Source: DATNNN01 sp035601815
Lineage (GTDB): Bacteria; Pseudomonadota; Alphaproteobacteria; Rhizobiales; Xanthobacteraceae
Reading direction: 5' to 3'
NCBI GenBank assembly: GCA_035601815.1
Contig: DATNNN010000100.1
Span: forward strand, 1-5,224
DNA: 5,224 nt
Under the pieces are notes generated by a model. The model was not told where the DNA came from, did no database searches, and was given only the letters and a program-made list of their open reading frames with translations. Below, piece by piece: positions 4,870-5,224 of this stretch. The position numbers and the translations under genes were made by a program. Each line of letters starts with the position of its first letter. The stretch's first letter is position 1.

Positions 4870-5224
4870 CTAGCCCTTCACGATCTTGATGGAGAGCTCT
4901 GGCAGCCCCTCGATCTTCGCCACCAGCACGTCGCCCGGTATTACGGCGCCCACGTTCTCCGGCGTGCCCGTCATGATGAGATCGCCGGCCTTGAGCTCAA
5001 AAGCCTCCGAGAGCTTGGCGATCTGCTCGGCCACGCTCCAGGTCATGTTGGCGAGATCGGACGTCTGCTTCACCGCGCCGTTCACCGAAAGCGAAATCGC
5101 GCCCTTCGCCGGATGGCCGATCTTGGCCGCGGGGTGGATCGGCCCGATGGGCGCGCCATGATCCACGGCTTTGCCCAGGCTCCACGGCTTCTTCTGCTCG
5201 CGCATCTCGATCTGCAGATCGCGG
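4870..5224 (-). CDS. Fumarylacetoacetate hydrolase (FAH) family protein, C-terminal part; 5' end beyond window
   Basis: The 3' portion (118 codons visible) of an FAH-family hydrolase running in from the right edge on the minus strand. The frame is open to position 5223, beginning RDLQIEMREQKKPWSLGKA, which continues the family pattern ND-x-x-x-RDLQ. The real start is therefore outside the window, and the internal ATG at 5205 is not it. Visible signatures are GKAVDHGAPIGPIHP with the conserved lysine, LSVNGAVKQTSDLANMTWSV, and the closing TGTPENVGAV followed by PGDVLVAKIEGLPEL. These resemble FAHD1/YcgM-type acylpyruvases more than the FAH domain fused to the reductase downstream. The metal-binding glutamates lie upstream, unseen. 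Two TAG codons in tandem (4872-4870, 4869-4867) end it. It is 150 bases upstream of the fusion gene on the same strand, so the two may belong to one catabolic operon, though the gap and repeat leave room for a separate promoter. Confidence 0.9.
   Translation of the reverse strand, partial: RDLQIEMREQKKPWSLGKAVDHGAPIGPIHPAAKIGHPAKGAISLSVNGAVKQTSDLANMTWSVAEQIAKLSEAFELKAGDLIMTGTPENVGAVIPGDVLVAKIEGLPELSIKIVKG

Overview
The window is GC-rich and reads like a chromosomal segment of an alphaproteobacterium, probably Hyphomicrobiales (Bradyrhizobium/Rhodoplanes-like). This rests on codon use with strong GC at third positions, a promoter matching the alphaproteobacterial general-stress (EcfG) consensus, a Crp/Fnr-type regulator and protein families typical of that group, and an intergenic GTCATG...CATGAC hairpin of a style common in these genomes. 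The assignment is inference; no rRNA or tRNA is present.

Layout. Positions 1-765 (+) hold the 3' part of a thioredoxin-reductase-like FAD/NAD(P)H oxidoreductase, cut by the window edge and interrupted by a single-base frameshift in a GGG run at 323-325. A 180-base regulatory gap follows. It carries a perfect EcfG-type promoter (GGAAC-N17-CGTT, 821-846), an inverted repeat (887-907) and a Shine-Dalgarno that favours a GTG start at 953. It leads into a Crp/Fnr-family regulator (to 1678). Fifty-one bases later comes a patatin-like phospholipase (1730-2566), possibly co-transcribed with the regulator. Next is an inverted repeat (2601-2624), then a short gene not previously called: a 59-residue single-pass membrane protein (2664-2843) with a near-perfect AGGAGG.

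The right half is on the minus strand, convergent with the left. A 609-residue protein (4719 to 2890) fuses a fumarylacetoacetate-hydrolase (FAH) domain to a complete ketopantoate-reductase (PanE/ApbA-type) domain. Upstream of it, across a 150-base gap with a palindromic repeat, is the 3' part of a second, separate FAH-family gene (5224 to 4870), cut by the window edge.

How the genes may work together. The left block looks like a stress-linked unit: a sigma-EcfG promoter, a Crp/Fnr regulator and a lipid acyl hydrolase. The right block looks like a 2-oxo-acid or acylpyruvate catabolic unit, in which FAH-type C-C hydrolases or isomerases are linked, in one case covalently, to an NAD(P)H-dependent 2-oxo-acid reductase. 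The fusion, the unannotated small membrane protein and the EcfG promoter are the points most worth following. I see no mobile element, CRISPR array or defence system.
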